Of a DNA stretch of 64,000 bases, positions 22,190 to 32,170 are shown in pieces. Source of the stretch: Epiperipatus broadwayi (Eukaryota > Onychophora > Udeonychophora > Euonychophora > Peripatidae); contig JAQFVV010000017.1 of NCBI GenBank assembly GCA_028023455.1, forward strand, positions 6,046,098-6,110,097, given 5' to 3'. The notes beneath the pieces were generated by a model. The model did no database searches, was not told the DNA's origin, and saw only the letters and a program-made list of their open reading frames with translations. The translations under genes and the position numbers were made by a program. Positions within the stretch are counted from its first letter, which is position 1. The number at the start of each line of letters is the position of its first letter.

Positions 22190-23419
22190 GTGATGGACAT
22201 AGAATCGATGTACCCTAGTATCCCTAGAATTAAAAGCATTAGTATCGTCATAAAGGCTTTATCTCTATATATCAATGATAATAGCATAATTAGTATTATA
22301 AATGAAGCATTGAACCTAATAAATAATAATTTATATTTTAAATATAATAATGAATATTGGAGTATAAATAAGGGATGGGTAATGGGATGTGCGATTTGTG
22401 GGCTTATGGCATCTATGTTCATTAATGACATGGAAATCAATATTATAAAAGGCAGTATAATTAAAAAAGAAGTACTACATTATTTTAGATATGTAGATAA
22501 TAGTTTGATAATTGGTAATAAGAGGGCAATATATAAATTATATAAACAATTTAATAATAATGTTGATAATATTAGGTTTACTATGAAAGAAATTGATAAT
22601 GAAATAAGGTATTTAGATATTGAAATTATTTTAAATCAAAATAATGATATTATAATTAAGCATTTTATTAAAGATTATAAATTAAGGAAAATTATATCAA
22701 TTGATTCAAAACAACCATGGATACAAAAGATGAGTGTAATTAAGAATTTTAAATATAAGAACGATAGATTTAATACAGATAGAAATATTGCTTTGTTACA
22801 GAAGGATAAATTTACACAAACATATATGGGATATGGATATGCAGCGCATAGTATTGACAATATATTTTCACAACATGGAGTAAATAGCACGAATAATAAT
22901 AGATGTAGGACTAATAAACAAAAGAAGTGGATAAAAATTTCATATTTGCCTAATGTATATAATATATTAAATAAAAAAAGGAAAAATTATATAGATAAAA
23001 ACATTAACGTGGGATGGGCTAATAGCAAAAATTTGGATAAATTGATAACTAATTGTAGAATGAAAGATGATATAAAATATAAGAGAGGAATGGTTTATAA
23101 AATTAGATGTAATTTTTGTAATATGATTTACTATGGCCAGACGTCAAAGCAATTGGGAGAAAGAGCTAAAGAACACAATGATGCTATTGCTAGGAAAGAT
23201 GATAGATCTGCGTTATATGTTCATTATTTGCAGTATGGACATAAAATAAATTGTATTGATAATATAAGTATTCTTGATTATATTAAAGATGTAAATAGAT
23301 GTAAAATATATGAAACAAACTACATCATGTATAATAAAAACAACTGTATGAATATATACAAAACATCCATTAAGTTAAATAATAAGTGGTTAATGGATAA
23401 AGAATGGATAGTTAATTAA
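22190..23419 (+). CDS. Penelope-like reverse transcriptase with GIY-YIG endonuclease
   Basis: 409 codons, open throughout. The first ATG is at 22193, but this is really the continuation of the split upstream part. Order: MDIESMYPSIP (RT3, first catalytic Asp), GWVMGCAICGLMASMF (RT4), HYFRYVDNSLII (RT5, residues about 98-108), EIRYLDIEI (RT6), then a Lys/Asn-rich linker. The GIY-YIG nuclease follows with GMVYKIRCNFC (CxxC), IYYGQTSKQLGERAKEH (catalytic Arg) and KIYETNYI (catalytic Glu). RT5 reads YVDN instead of YVDD, so one of two metal-binding Asp residues is missing. GIY-YIG residues look intact. The protein would prime and copy its own RNA at nicked DNA. The last 20 codons lie within the right inverted arm. 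Confidence 0.8.
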   Translation: MMDIESMYPSIPRIKSISIVIKALSLYINDNSIISIINEALNLINNNLYFKYNNEYWSINKGWVMGCAICGLMASMFINDMEINIIKGSIIKKEVLHYFRYVDNSLIIGNKRAIYKLYKQFNNNVDNIRFTMKEIDNEIRYLDIEIILNQNNDIIIKHFIKDYKLRKIISIDSKQPWIQKMSVIKNFKYKNDRFNTDRNIALLQKDKFTQTYMGYGYAAHSIDNIFSQHGVNSTNNNRCRTNKQKKWIKISYLPNVYNILNKKRKNYIDKNINVGWANSKNLDKLITNCRMKDDIKYKRGMVYKIRCNFCNMIYYGQTSKQLGERAKEHNDAIARKDDRSALYVHYLQYGHKINCIDNISILDYIKDVNRCKIYETNYIMYNKNNCMNIYKTSIKLNNKWLMDKEWIVN

Positions 23420-23699
23420 TTAATATATGTGGCTATATATCCATTCAATATATATAACAGAGTAATTTTGTAGTAGAATTGAGGGGGAAAAAAATCACAT
23501 AATAGATCATGTCAAATATCCATTTGTTTATCTATCTTCTCTCATGTGTTGATATAGATGTTGTTGTATGTGCTTTAAATCATGGAGACATATTGAAAAG
23601 GGCAAAAAAACATAATTTGCCGAAAAAGGCTTTTATATAATAATTTTAATCTTTGTTGCTTGTATATATGTATTTTTAAACATATTTGACTATTGTATA
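23354..23699 (+). repeat. Penelope-like element, right inverted arm
   Basis: Includes the end of the ORF (stop at 23417-23419) and the 3' UTR to CTATTGTATA. Followed by 76 unmatched bases and then the 46-bp direct repeat. Confidence 0.8.
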
Positions 23700-23775
23700 C
23701 TTGAAGTGCAACATAAAAAAAGAATTGGTTTTAATTCTGATTCTTTTTCTGTATAGTAATTCTATATATACTAAC

Positions 23776-23821
23776 TAATAATTTGGCAATTAAGTAATTA
23801 ATAATTATATTCTATATATAC
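23776..23821 (+). repeat. 46-bp direct repeat, right copy
   Basis: Identical to 21481-21526. The bases just before it (TTCTATATATAC at about 23760) resemble its own end, so the right junction may contain a small extra duplication. Confidence 0.7.
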
Positions 23822-24670
23822 TAGGAAAAAAAGATTAATTTATGTTTCAAAAGTCATTTTATTGATTCAAAAGAGGTTTTATTGTAGAAAAGAGTTTTTA
23901 CATTGCAATTGTTTGATTTACATTTCTGAATTAATGTATAAAGTTAAATATGTCATGAGGTTTAGTTCTTTAAGTTTGGATATCTTAGTATACATAATTT
24001 TTGTTAATAATCATTCAATATTATTTTGTGTATTACAGTGTCGGTTTTCAATTTTATAAAGTTAATTTGACCTTTAGTATTTCTCTCCCTTTGTATTTAG
24101 CTACAATATTGACTGCTCTCTTAATAGCGACCAAGTTGCCGCATATAAATCTGGCTATGCGATTATTCTGTCTCTATGTTTAATTTACGTTAATTTGTTC
24201 ATGAATGTCGAGGAATATCCTGAGTATTTCTTCCCATCAGAACTGCATCTTGTACACCAGAATGAATACAGCATGAAGGTAAGCCACCCTGATGCTAGGG
24301 ACTGATCAGTTCTGATATGCAACAATAATTTGCTCAATTGTAGTGTTTGTTTTTCTGTAGGTGCTGAACATTATTTGTCTTATTTGGTTCAAAGCCGCAG
24401 AGTAGTAAAATAAGTGTTCCATTGTTTCCTCCACTCAGTGGCATGGTCTGCAGAAGAGATCAATATCCACATACATCCTTTTATAATAGAGAAAATAAGT
24501 TGTTGGCATAGCAGTAGGGTTCATTTTGATTATGAAAATGAAAAACTTGGGTTCCAACTCCCATCTTTTATATTCCTTGATTAATCTTTTATTTATTCCT
24601 ACCATAGATTCAAATATCCCCTAATTACATCTAAGTTCATTAAATATATTATACATGTGTTCAAATATTA

Positions 24671-25184
24671 CAGATTCATCCTGAATTCAGCCCATCCCTC
24701 TTCTGTATATTTAAATGGACATACTAAGATCCTAAATATAAGGGATCAGAATCACTTAAAGTGGGTATGATAATAATACTCACATCAAGAAGGGCTTTGA
24801 GCATTCCATCATCAGATTTTCAATAATATGGAAGACTGAAGAGTTGGAGGATGGAGAACATTGAAGTCCGTCCATTAAAGTATGAAGATTTTCTATCTAA
24901 ACTGAGCATCGATTATATATATGTAGGAGATGATGATCTGGACCAACTGATGAGTGCTAAGTTCAGCACAAAATAAATCTATTGGAGATCATTTATCTTT
25001 TTCATATGTGTGTGATCGATTATATATGTGTAGGAGATGATGATCTGGACCAACTGATGAGTGCTAAGTTCAGCACAAAATAAATCTATTGGAGATCATT
25101 TATCTTTTTCATATGTGTGTGATCATGTGTATCGGTTATATAAGATGGGGTGGATAGCTGAAGAGAGTTTGGAAGTCTGTGATC
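24671..25184 (+). mobile_element. Family B element with two tandem hammerheads
   Basis: Shares long blocks with the minus strand of 42660-43049 (for example GTCCATTAAAGTATGAAGAT, CATGTGTATCGGTT). A 107-bp segment is duplicated head to tail (about 24909-25015 and 25016-25122, one difference seen). Each copy holds CTGATGA (24947-24953; 25054-25060), a perfect 5-bp stem II GTGCT/AGCAC, then AAAA where GAAA is expected. Stem I pairs ATGATC with GATCAT and CCAA with TTGG. The G12 to A change should impair cleavage in both. Confidence 0.75.
24932..24994 (+). ncRNA. Family B hammerhead, G12-to-A copy 1
   Basis: Box CTGATGA, 5-bp stem II with 6-nt loop, AAAATAAATC, then stem I 3' strand. All elements are in register except the mutated GAAA box; probably inactive. 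A second, identical copy lies 107 bp downstream. Confidence 0.6.
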
Positions 25185-25981
25185 CCCTCTAATTACATCT
25201 AAGTTCAGTATATATATTATACTTATATTCAAATATCACATAGGATATTATTTTTAATAACTTTGGGCAAAAAGAGGGATCTTTTAAAAATATTAATGTA
25301 ATAATCCTATCCAACAAAGAATGAACAATTTCATTTTTCCAAATTTTCTGAATCTGCTGTTGAACCATAAGCAATAATATATGGACATGGGCAACAACAC
25401 CACAATAAAACTTTCTTAATATGAATCTTTCATTAATACAGCTAGTAATTCTAAGAACAGACGATACCAAATTAATCCTTCCAGATCCATATGATGCAGT
25501 CTCTTTTTAGTCAATGGTCGATTCTCTTCCCCATCAAAAACTTGCAATCACTTCCTTAAATCTTGGTTGTTTCATAAGCTATAACATCTATCTTCTGATT
25601 AGATATTCAAAAATTCCACTAAACAGTCCTACATTCTTCCATATAATTCATACAGTCTCGGCATCTGGCCAAATTGTGAAAGACCATTTTTAAACTACAT
25701 TTTTAAACTTTCACATAGGCAGTAAGCAGAGTGAACCCTATTTGCAATCATTTTCTAAGTGTAATTCTTCTATCAAATTCAGTTCCAATGTGATTCGTTG
25801 TTGATTGTACTACCGCTTCAATCAAGGACTCTCAGTCTCCTAAATCTGAATCAACATTCCTTTCTCACACAAAAAGAAAAAGACTGGAAAGGAGAATTAC
25901 TGATTCAAGTATAGAATTGTGTTGTGCAGTCACACGTTCCTTAATAATTTGGTATTAATATTGATTTTTCCCCTTTATTGT

Positions 25982-26145
25982 ATTTGTAATTCAAATTTAC
26001 AAACATTTATTAGCCCGCTTATCAAAATGGTTTCCTTCTTCTTTATAACCTAATGCTAAGTGCACTTTTGGTGAAGCTTTAGATTATAAAGAAGAAACTA
26101 CTTTGATACACAGATAAACAAACATTTGCAAATTTGAACAATTTA
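25982..26145. mobile_element. Miniature TIR element with one satellite unit
   Basis: About 65-bp inverted ends (TGTAATTCAAATTTACAAAC at left; AACATTTGCAAATTTGAACA at right). Inside, 26045-26076 reads ATAACCTAATGCTAAGTGCA then CTTTTGGTGAAG, i.e. one partial 56-bp satellite unit as in 14191-15650. Likely the unexpanded form of the same family. Confidence 0.7.
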
Positions 26146-26719
26146 TATTAATAAAAGAAAAACAACTAAATGCACTCATACAAAACAAAAGAAGGCAACA
26201 GCTAAAGCATATGATCATTTCATTCTCCATTCTACATGCGATGAGAAATGATAAGGTAAATATTTTTAGAACAGTTCAAACCTTAGACATTTCCAAATGC
26301 ACTCAGCTGTTTAGTAGTAACATACAAGTGAGTATATAACATATGGTCTGAATAGTATTACTCTTTTGTTCAGATATTGCTAACCTGACTATTAATGGTA
26401 TCAGTATTCATGACATTTAGATTCATGGATACTGCATTTAAAATGACCCTCTAAAAAGTAAATTATTCTGTCAGAAGTAACAATCACATGAAATTTTTTT
26501 GTATACTTATCTGAAGGTTTTCCAAACATTATTATCACTAGGCTGATTAATGGGGTTATTTACCCCGTGCATAAAAACCAATGTTAGCTAAAAAACACTT
26601 TTCAGTAAAAAATGTTGTGAATGATTCAAAATTGTCCCTAAGTAAATCATAAAAAGTACAGATTGTTATAAAGAAGATGACATATACTTATCATAATCAG
26701 AAAACATTTCTTGTAAATA
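26146..26719. other. No feature recognised
   Basis: AT-rich single-copy-looking sequence without shared repeats or coding signal. Confidence 0.4.
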
Positions 26720-27960
26720 AGCCAATAAACATCACATGACCACCACCTCTTATGCTTATGTATAATTGTTGTTAAAACGGGCAAAACTCACTATACGTAT
26801 TGCCACACACAGCAAGCTAGAGTAATCAATGAATGCCAGAAGGCTTGTGCATAAAATCCCCATCTAGTGCCTACTCATCCAATATCCCCATACTAGTTTC
26901 TGGCTTGTGGCCTTCCTCAGTGAGAAGCCTTGGATCTGAGAGCACTGCACCTAGATCTTACGTTCTAATGCAACCCTCTAGCAGTGACCTTTTATCTCCA
27001 TTTAACTACAAAACTATGAGTCTTAAACTGAAAATACTGCAACGTTTTCAATCCAAGCCCATTAGCTTATATAGTCATATGGGTCTGAACTCAGTTCAGC
27101 ACCCATACGTTTTGGTGTCTTTGGTTCTTTAATAACCATAGCGACCACTATCCTATTAGGTAGGATTGGTTTTAAGCCAATAAACGCCACATGACCACCA
27201 CCTCTTATGCTTGTGTATAACTGTTGTTAAAACAGGCAAGACTCACTATACGTATTGTTACACACAGCAAGCTAGAGTAATCAAAGGATGCCAGAAGGCT
27301 TGTGCATAAAATCCCCATCTAGTGCCTACTCATCCAATATCCCAGGCTCCTCACTGACGAAGGCCACAAGCCAAAACTAATCTGGGGATATTGGATGAGT
27401 AGGCACTAGATGGGGATTTTATGCACAAGCCTTCTGGCATCCATTGATTACTCTAGATTGCTGTGTGTGGCAATATGTATAGTGAGTTTTGCCTGTTTTA
27501 ACAACAGTTATTCACAAGCATAAGAGGTGGTGTTCATGTGATGTTTATTGGCTTAAAACCAATCCTGCCTAATATGATAGTGGTGGCTATGGTCATTAAA
27601 GAACCAAAGACATGAAAATGTATGGGTGCTGAACTGAGTTCAGACTCATATGACTATATAAGATAATGGGCTTGGATTGAAAACATTAAGGTGTTTTGAG
27701 TTTAAGAATCATAGTTTTGTAGTTAAATGGAGATAAAAGATGGCTGCTAGATGGTTGCATTATATCCTAAGATCTAGGTGCAATGCTCTCAGATCCAAGG
27801 TTCCTCACTGATGAAGGATACAAGCCAGAAACTATTCTGGGGATATTGGATGAGTAGGCACTAGATGGAGATTTTATGCATAAGCCTTCTGGCATCCATT
27901 GATTACTCTAGCTTGCTGTGTGTGGCAATATGTATAGTGAGTTTTGCCTGTTTTAATTTC
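26720..27960. mobile_element. Family A large inverted array with head-to-tail ribozyme units
   Basis: Minus-oriented sequence (26720 to about 27342) and plus-oriented sequence (27343-27960) form a large palindrome. The minus half shows the end block at 26729 and again at 27184, a 455-bp period. The plus half shows hammerhead cores at 27354-27382 (CTGACGA) and 27808-27837 (CTGATGA), cleavage positions 455 bp apart. This is the clearest view of the monomer length. Minus core CTGAGGA is at 26914-26920 (rc). The arms meet within one or two bases of the ribozyme cleavage position. Confidence 0.8.
27354..27836 (+). repeat. One complete family A monomer (about 455 bp)
   Basis: From one hammerhead box to just before the cleavage site of the next in the same orientation. 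Conserved blocks in order: GGATATTGGATGAGTAGGCA, GATTTTATGCACAAGCC, end block TCATGTGATGTTTATTGG, CAATCCTGCC, GGTGCTGAACTGAGTTCAG, GATCTAGGTGCAATGCTC. A circular RNA of this size would be the predicted product if the ribozymes act. Confidence 0.65.
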
Positions 27961-28329
27961 ATGTAAATGTTCTTCATGGGCAAAGCTTTTATTCATAAGT
28001 CAACTAACAGCCCACTGCTCAAATATAGTCATCATATTAACAACAACAACCAGTAACTGAATAAGTGGGGCTGCTGTGTACACACACAGATGCATATATA
28101 TATATATTATTTATTAAAAGGTGGGTGTACAAGCTGTCAATATTAATATGCAAAGTAACCAAGAACTAAACAGCTAATTAAGTATGCAGAAAGAATACAA
28201 CTTATTGGAAATAGTAACAGACTAATTTGCATGTTAATGAAAGTTACTTTATGCAAATTAACCAGCACCTGTAGCCTAGACTGTGATCAAGTTGGATGTG
28301 CAATAACAGAAAAACTGCAACTTCTTTTA

Positions 28330-28650
28330 TCACAGAGTCACCATTTCCTACTCTTACACAAGCTGTTTACACAACAGCAAACTCTGCATACAGGAGTGCT
28401 ACCTACTGCAAACCTTAGTAATCAACATTTGCAAAAGATTTGTGCATAAAATCCTATCTGGTTCCTACTCACCCAATGTCACCAGACTTCTCCCTGATGA
28501 AAGCCACAAGCTAGAAACTAGTCTGGGGATATGAGTAGGCACCAGATAGGGATTTTATGCACAAACCTTCTTGCATCCAATGATTACTAAGGCTTGCAAT
28601 GGGTGGTGCTACTTATGGAGTTTGCTACGGTTTACTTCTTTTATCACTAT
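28330..28650. mobile_element. Family A inverted dimer meeting at the cleavage site
   Basis: The minus arm ends at ...CACCAGAC and the plus arm begins ...GTCTGGGG. The 33 or so bases between them are exactly a hammerhead core (CTGATGA 28494-28500, AGC/GCT stem II, GAAACTAGTC). The arms, over 130 bp, therefore extend helix I. Family end blocks close both sides. Upstream (27961-28329) is AT-rich with a TATATA tract and nothing else. Confidence 0.7.
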
Positions 28651-29364
28651 TCCACCTACTGATTTTTTTTTTGTATATATAGATGTAAGAGTATATAAAG
28701 ACAGAAAGGGATTAACTAGCTACTTAAACTATATACCCTAGATCTAAGACTCGTTGCAAAGCTGTTTTATTGTCGAATGTAAAACTGATACTTCAATTAT
28801 ATATAAATTAGTATATACTTAGACATTAGTTTATATAATAAAGATACATGAATTTAAAATAGTATTTAAATTTTTCATGTGCTTAATGATTTAATTAATA
28901 TTAATTAAGTTCAAACTCTGTGACATTTTGTGATCTTTCTTAAAAATTTGAACTTGTAAATGATTTCATAATTTACTTAATTGCTTATTAGTGCTATCAG
29001 TTTCGTCCGAGAATTCTTAAGTCAGTTTTGGCATTTAATTAAAAAAAAGTAATTCATTCCAAAGATCTAAAACTTTCAGAGGTAATTTAGTAGTGTTGTC
29101 AATAGTTATGTGTTGTTATGGCAACTCCTTAGCTATTGTCTGAATATGATCTTTTTTCTACTTGAGATAATTAATCTTACTTCAGTGATATTTTTAGACC
29201 ATCAATGTTAAAATAGTACAAGAAATAATTAATTCCAAACACACATGATATTTAAATTTTTTCATGTTCAAAATTAAAATTTAAAAATATTCACTAAATA
29301 ATTATTTACAAATATATATATTATTACTTTATTCCTACAGCACTGTATACATTACAATAATGTG
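28651..29364. other. AT-rich sequence, nothing recognised
   Basis: No repeats shared within the window and no coding signal. Confidence 0.4.
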
Positions 29365-29665
29365 CAAACCATCAAATATCACACGATCACCATTCTTTAT
29401 GTTTACACAAACTGTTTTCACAGAGGCAAAATCCTCCATACAGTAGCGCCACTCAGTGGAAGCCAGAGCAATGAATGGATACAGGAAGGGTTGCATTAGA
29501 TCCTAAGGGTGCAGTGCTCTCAGTTCCAAAGCTCCTCTCTGATGAAAGTCACAAACTAGAACCTAGTCTGGAGATATTGGATGAGTAGGCAGTAGATAGG
29601 GATTTTATGCACAAACCTTTCTGCATCCATTGATTACTCTGGCTTGCACTGAGTGGTGCTACTAC
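29365..29665. mobile_element. Family A inverted copy with decayed ribozyme
   Basis: Minus end block 29365 to about 29488, then a plus unit with CTGATGA at 29539-29545 and GAACCTAGTC (A15.1 changed), followed by the plus end block. Stem II AGTC...ACTA is weak. Confidence 0.65.
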
Positions 29666-29667
29666 TG

Positions 29668-29950
29668 CAAGGAAAGTTGAATGTCTAAAAAAATTTGAAC
29701 TTTTTCAAATACAAACAACTGACAATCCAGGTTATAAGATCAGACGTTTTGAATGTTATTATTCTCAATTCTTCTTCAAGAGTTGCCTGATCAGTGACAA
29801 TACCAGCATAGGAATTGAATTTTACACTTTTATATCACTCGAAGCTTTGTGTAATCTACTAACCTATGATGTCCATATGTGTGTTACTACCAACAGTTGT
29901 TTGTATTTGGAAAAGTTTAAATAAAGTTTAAAATTTTCTAGATATTTAAT
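29668..29950. mobile_element. Miniature TIR element
   Basis: Inverted ends of about 45 bp: CTTTTTCAAATACAAACAAC at the left and GTTGTTTGTATTTGGAAAAG region at the right. The interior contains CAGTGACAATACCAGCATAG, shared with a partial copy at 57350-57570. It directly abuts a family A element. Confidence 0.65.
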
Positions 29951-30057
29951 ATTTAATTAGAACAGTAAGAAGTTGGATAAATAATTCTGACATTTAAAGA
30001 GTATCTGTTTTAAAGTATAGTAATGTTATATTTGTCTCTCCAACCATATCTGAATTA

Positions 30058-31110
30058 TGAATATTTCTGTGATGCAATATTATTCATTATTCGATAAGCT
30101 CTAGACTAATGAGTGACTAATAAAAATTATTAATAAACTTTCAATAACAGAGCCAAAACTCTCCACACACAAGTGCCACTCAGGGCAAGCCAGAATAAAC
30201 AATGGGTGCAGGAAGGTTTGTGCATAAAATCCCTATCTAGTGCCTACTCATCCAATATCCCCAGAGTTTCTAGCTTGTGGCCTTCATCAGTGAGGAGCCT
30301 TGGAACTAATAGTACTGCACTTAGATCTTAGGATCTAATGCAACCCTCCAGCAGTGATCTTTTTTTGAGACTCAAAATGAAAACACAATAATGTTTCAAT
30401 TCAAGATCATTAGCTTTATAGTCATATAGATCTGAACTCAGTTCAGCATTCACATTTTTTGGTCTCTTTGAGTCTTTACAACCACAGTCACCATAATCCT
30501 ATTGGGCAGGATTATTTTTAAACCATTAAACATCACATGATCACCATTCTTTTTGCTTATACAAGCTGTTTACACAGAAGCAAAACTCTCCATACAATAG
30601 TGCCTCTCAGTGCAAGCCAGAGTAATCAACGGGTACGTGAAAGTTTTTGAATAAAATCCCTATCTAGCGCCTACTCACTCAATATCCCCAGACTAGTTTC
30701 TAACTATTGGCTTTCATCAGTGAGAAGCCTTGGATCTGAGAACACTGCACACAGATCTTAGGAACTAATGCAACTCTCCAGCAACCATTTTTATCTTATT
30801 AGCTAACTATAAAAAGTCCAAAATGAAAACACAATAATGGAGGGTTGCATTAAATTATAAGATCTAGGTGCAGTGCTCTCAGATCCAAGGCTCCTTACTG
30901 ATAAAGGCCTCAAGCTAGAATCTAGTCTGGAAATATTGGATGAGTAGGCACTAGATAGGGATTTTATGCACAAACCTTCCTGCATCCATTGACTACTCTG
31001 GCTTATACTGAGTGGCAATACTGTGTGGAGAGTTTTGCCTCTGAGTAAATCGCTTGTATAAGTAAAAAGAAGGGTGATCATGTGATGTTTAGTGGTTTAA
31101 ACTTTCAATA
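30058..31110. mobile_element. Family A cluster behind a family B tail
   Basis: 30058-30130 is a family B tail. Two minus-oriented family A units follow (CTGATGA rc at 30284-30290 and 30714-30720, 430 bp apart). A plus unit from about 30839 carries CTGATAA at 30898-30904. The first minus core has lost stem III (CTAGT deleted). The second keeps all core boxes and GAAACTAGTC. Confidence 0.7.
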
Positions 31111-31130
31111 AATGATTTGTGATAAGTTGT

Positions 31131-31450
31131 GATGGCTGCATGTTTGACACATCAATAAAATTTATCTATATATGTACTGAACAATGATAAAGATATGTGT
31201 AATAGACTGAAGTGAGCTGATTGATGAGTGCTAATTCAGCACAAAATGTGCATCTGGGGATCATATACCTTTTCCACATCTTTGATCATATATTTATAAT
31301 TACAACCATCCACATGTGTTAAAAAGTGGATAGAAAACATTCCCTACCTTGCGTGAGAGTGGGGTAATGAAAGTTATACTACCGAAATATTCATTATTGG
31401 ATCATCTCTAGTCTAATAAGTGACTAAGAAAAATTTATTAATATATCTGA
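31131..31450 (+). mobile_element. Family B single unit
   Basis: The most complete plus-strand unit of this subfamily: leader, TTGATGA at 31221-31227 (C3 changed to T), perfect GTGCT/AGCAC stem II, AAAATGTGCATC with a 3-bp stem III, then GGGGATCAT and the tail (CTTGCGTGAGAGTGG, TCTCTAGTCTAATAAGTGAC). Two core changes make it probably inactive. Confidence 0.65.
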
Positions 31451-31454
31451 ATTA

Positions 31455-32170
31455 TTTTTAAAACAGGTAAAACTCACTATGCATATTGCCACACACAGCA
31501 AGCTAGAGTAATCAATGGATGCCAGAAGGGTTGTGCATAAAATCCCCATCTAGTGCCTACTCATCCAATATCCTCAGACTAGTTTCTGGCTTGTGGCCTT
31601 CGTCAGTGAAGAGCCTTGGATCTGAGAGCACTGCACCTAGATCTTAGGATCTAATGCAACCCTCCAGAAACTACCTTTTATCTCCCTTTAACTACAAAAT
31701 TATGAGTCTTAAACTGGAAACACCTTAATGTTTTCAATTGAAGCCCATTAGCTTATATAGTCATATGGTCTGAACCCAGTTCAGTACCCATACATTTTGG
31801 TGTCTTTGGTTCTTTAATAACCATAGCCATCACTATCCTATTAGGCAGGATTGGTTATAAGCCAATAAACATCACATGACCACCACCTCTTATGCTTTGT
31901 GTATAACTGTTCTTAAAACAGGCAAAACTCATTATACGTATTGCCACCCACAGCAAGCTAGAGTAATCAATGGATACCAGAAGGCCCACAAGCCAGAAAC
32001 TGGTTTGGGGATATTGGATAAGTAGGCACTAGATGGGGATTTTATGCACATGCCTTCTGGCATTCATTGATTACTCTAGCTTGCTGTGGGTGGCAATACG
32101 TATAGTGAGTTTTGCCTGTTTTAAGAACAGTTAAACACAAGCATAAGAGGTGGTGGTTATGTGATATTTA
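31455..32170. mobile_element. Family A inverted array with an intact hammerhead
   Basis: Minus unit from 31455 to about 31978, then a plus part from about 31979 beginning inside stem II (CCCACAAGCCAGAAACTGG). Minus end blocks at about 31472 and 31867-31960 show more than one unit length. Both outer ends carry the TGCCACACACAGCAAGC-type block. The ribozyme at 31565-31619 is the best preserved of the family. Confidence 0.75.
31565..31619 (-). ncRNA. Family A hammerhead ribozyme candidate, best copy
   Basis: Minus strand: outer stem I CCAA with TTGG, inner stem I CTTCA with TGAGG (five pairs including one G-U), box CTGACGA (rc of 31600-31606), stem II GGC with GCC around CACAA, GAAAC, TA loop, GTC. 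Other copies use AGC with GCT in stem II and CCTCA with TGGGG in stem I, so both helices vary in a compensatory way. Only the A/A stem II closing pair is unusual for a hammerhead. Confidence 0.6.

Larger units (their letters stand above)
21481..23821 (+). mobile_element. Penelope-like element with inverted arms and 46-bp direct repeats
   Basis: A reverse transcriptase plus GIY-YIG coding region is enclosed by inverted arms of about 350 bp (21522-21872 and 23354-23699). Outside these, a perfect 46-bp direct repeat lies at 21481-21526 and 23776-23821. The left arm is the complement of the 3' end of the element, including the last roughly 20 codons of its ORF. Known Penelope-like elements often carry such partial flanking repeats in direct or inverted orientation. 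The copy is frameshifted in its N-terminal half. Confidence 0.75.
24060..25830 (-). pseudogene. LINE ORF2 C-terminal relic, split by a family B insertion
   Basis: Minus-strand reading from 25470 down to 25190 gives an open 93-codon stretch rich in hydrophobic residues (ERFILRKFYCGVVAHVHILL). It then resumes from about 24660 down to 24300 with RLIKEYKRWELEPKFFI and CRPCH, ETMEHLFYYSAAL. The last is the Cys/His knuckle seen at the C-terminus of many LINE ORF2 proteins. A YNIYTELRCN-like segment occurs on both sides of the insertion (24613-24670 and 25185-25243). Stops and frameshifts are common. Clade not determined. Confidence 0.45.

Noticed and set aside
26833-27132. Repeated short frames with residues like EGLCIKSLSSAYSSNI found at many places
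   Set aside because: They are translations of the non-coding family A repeat in whichever frame happens to be open; copies differ by frameshifts and have no common start.
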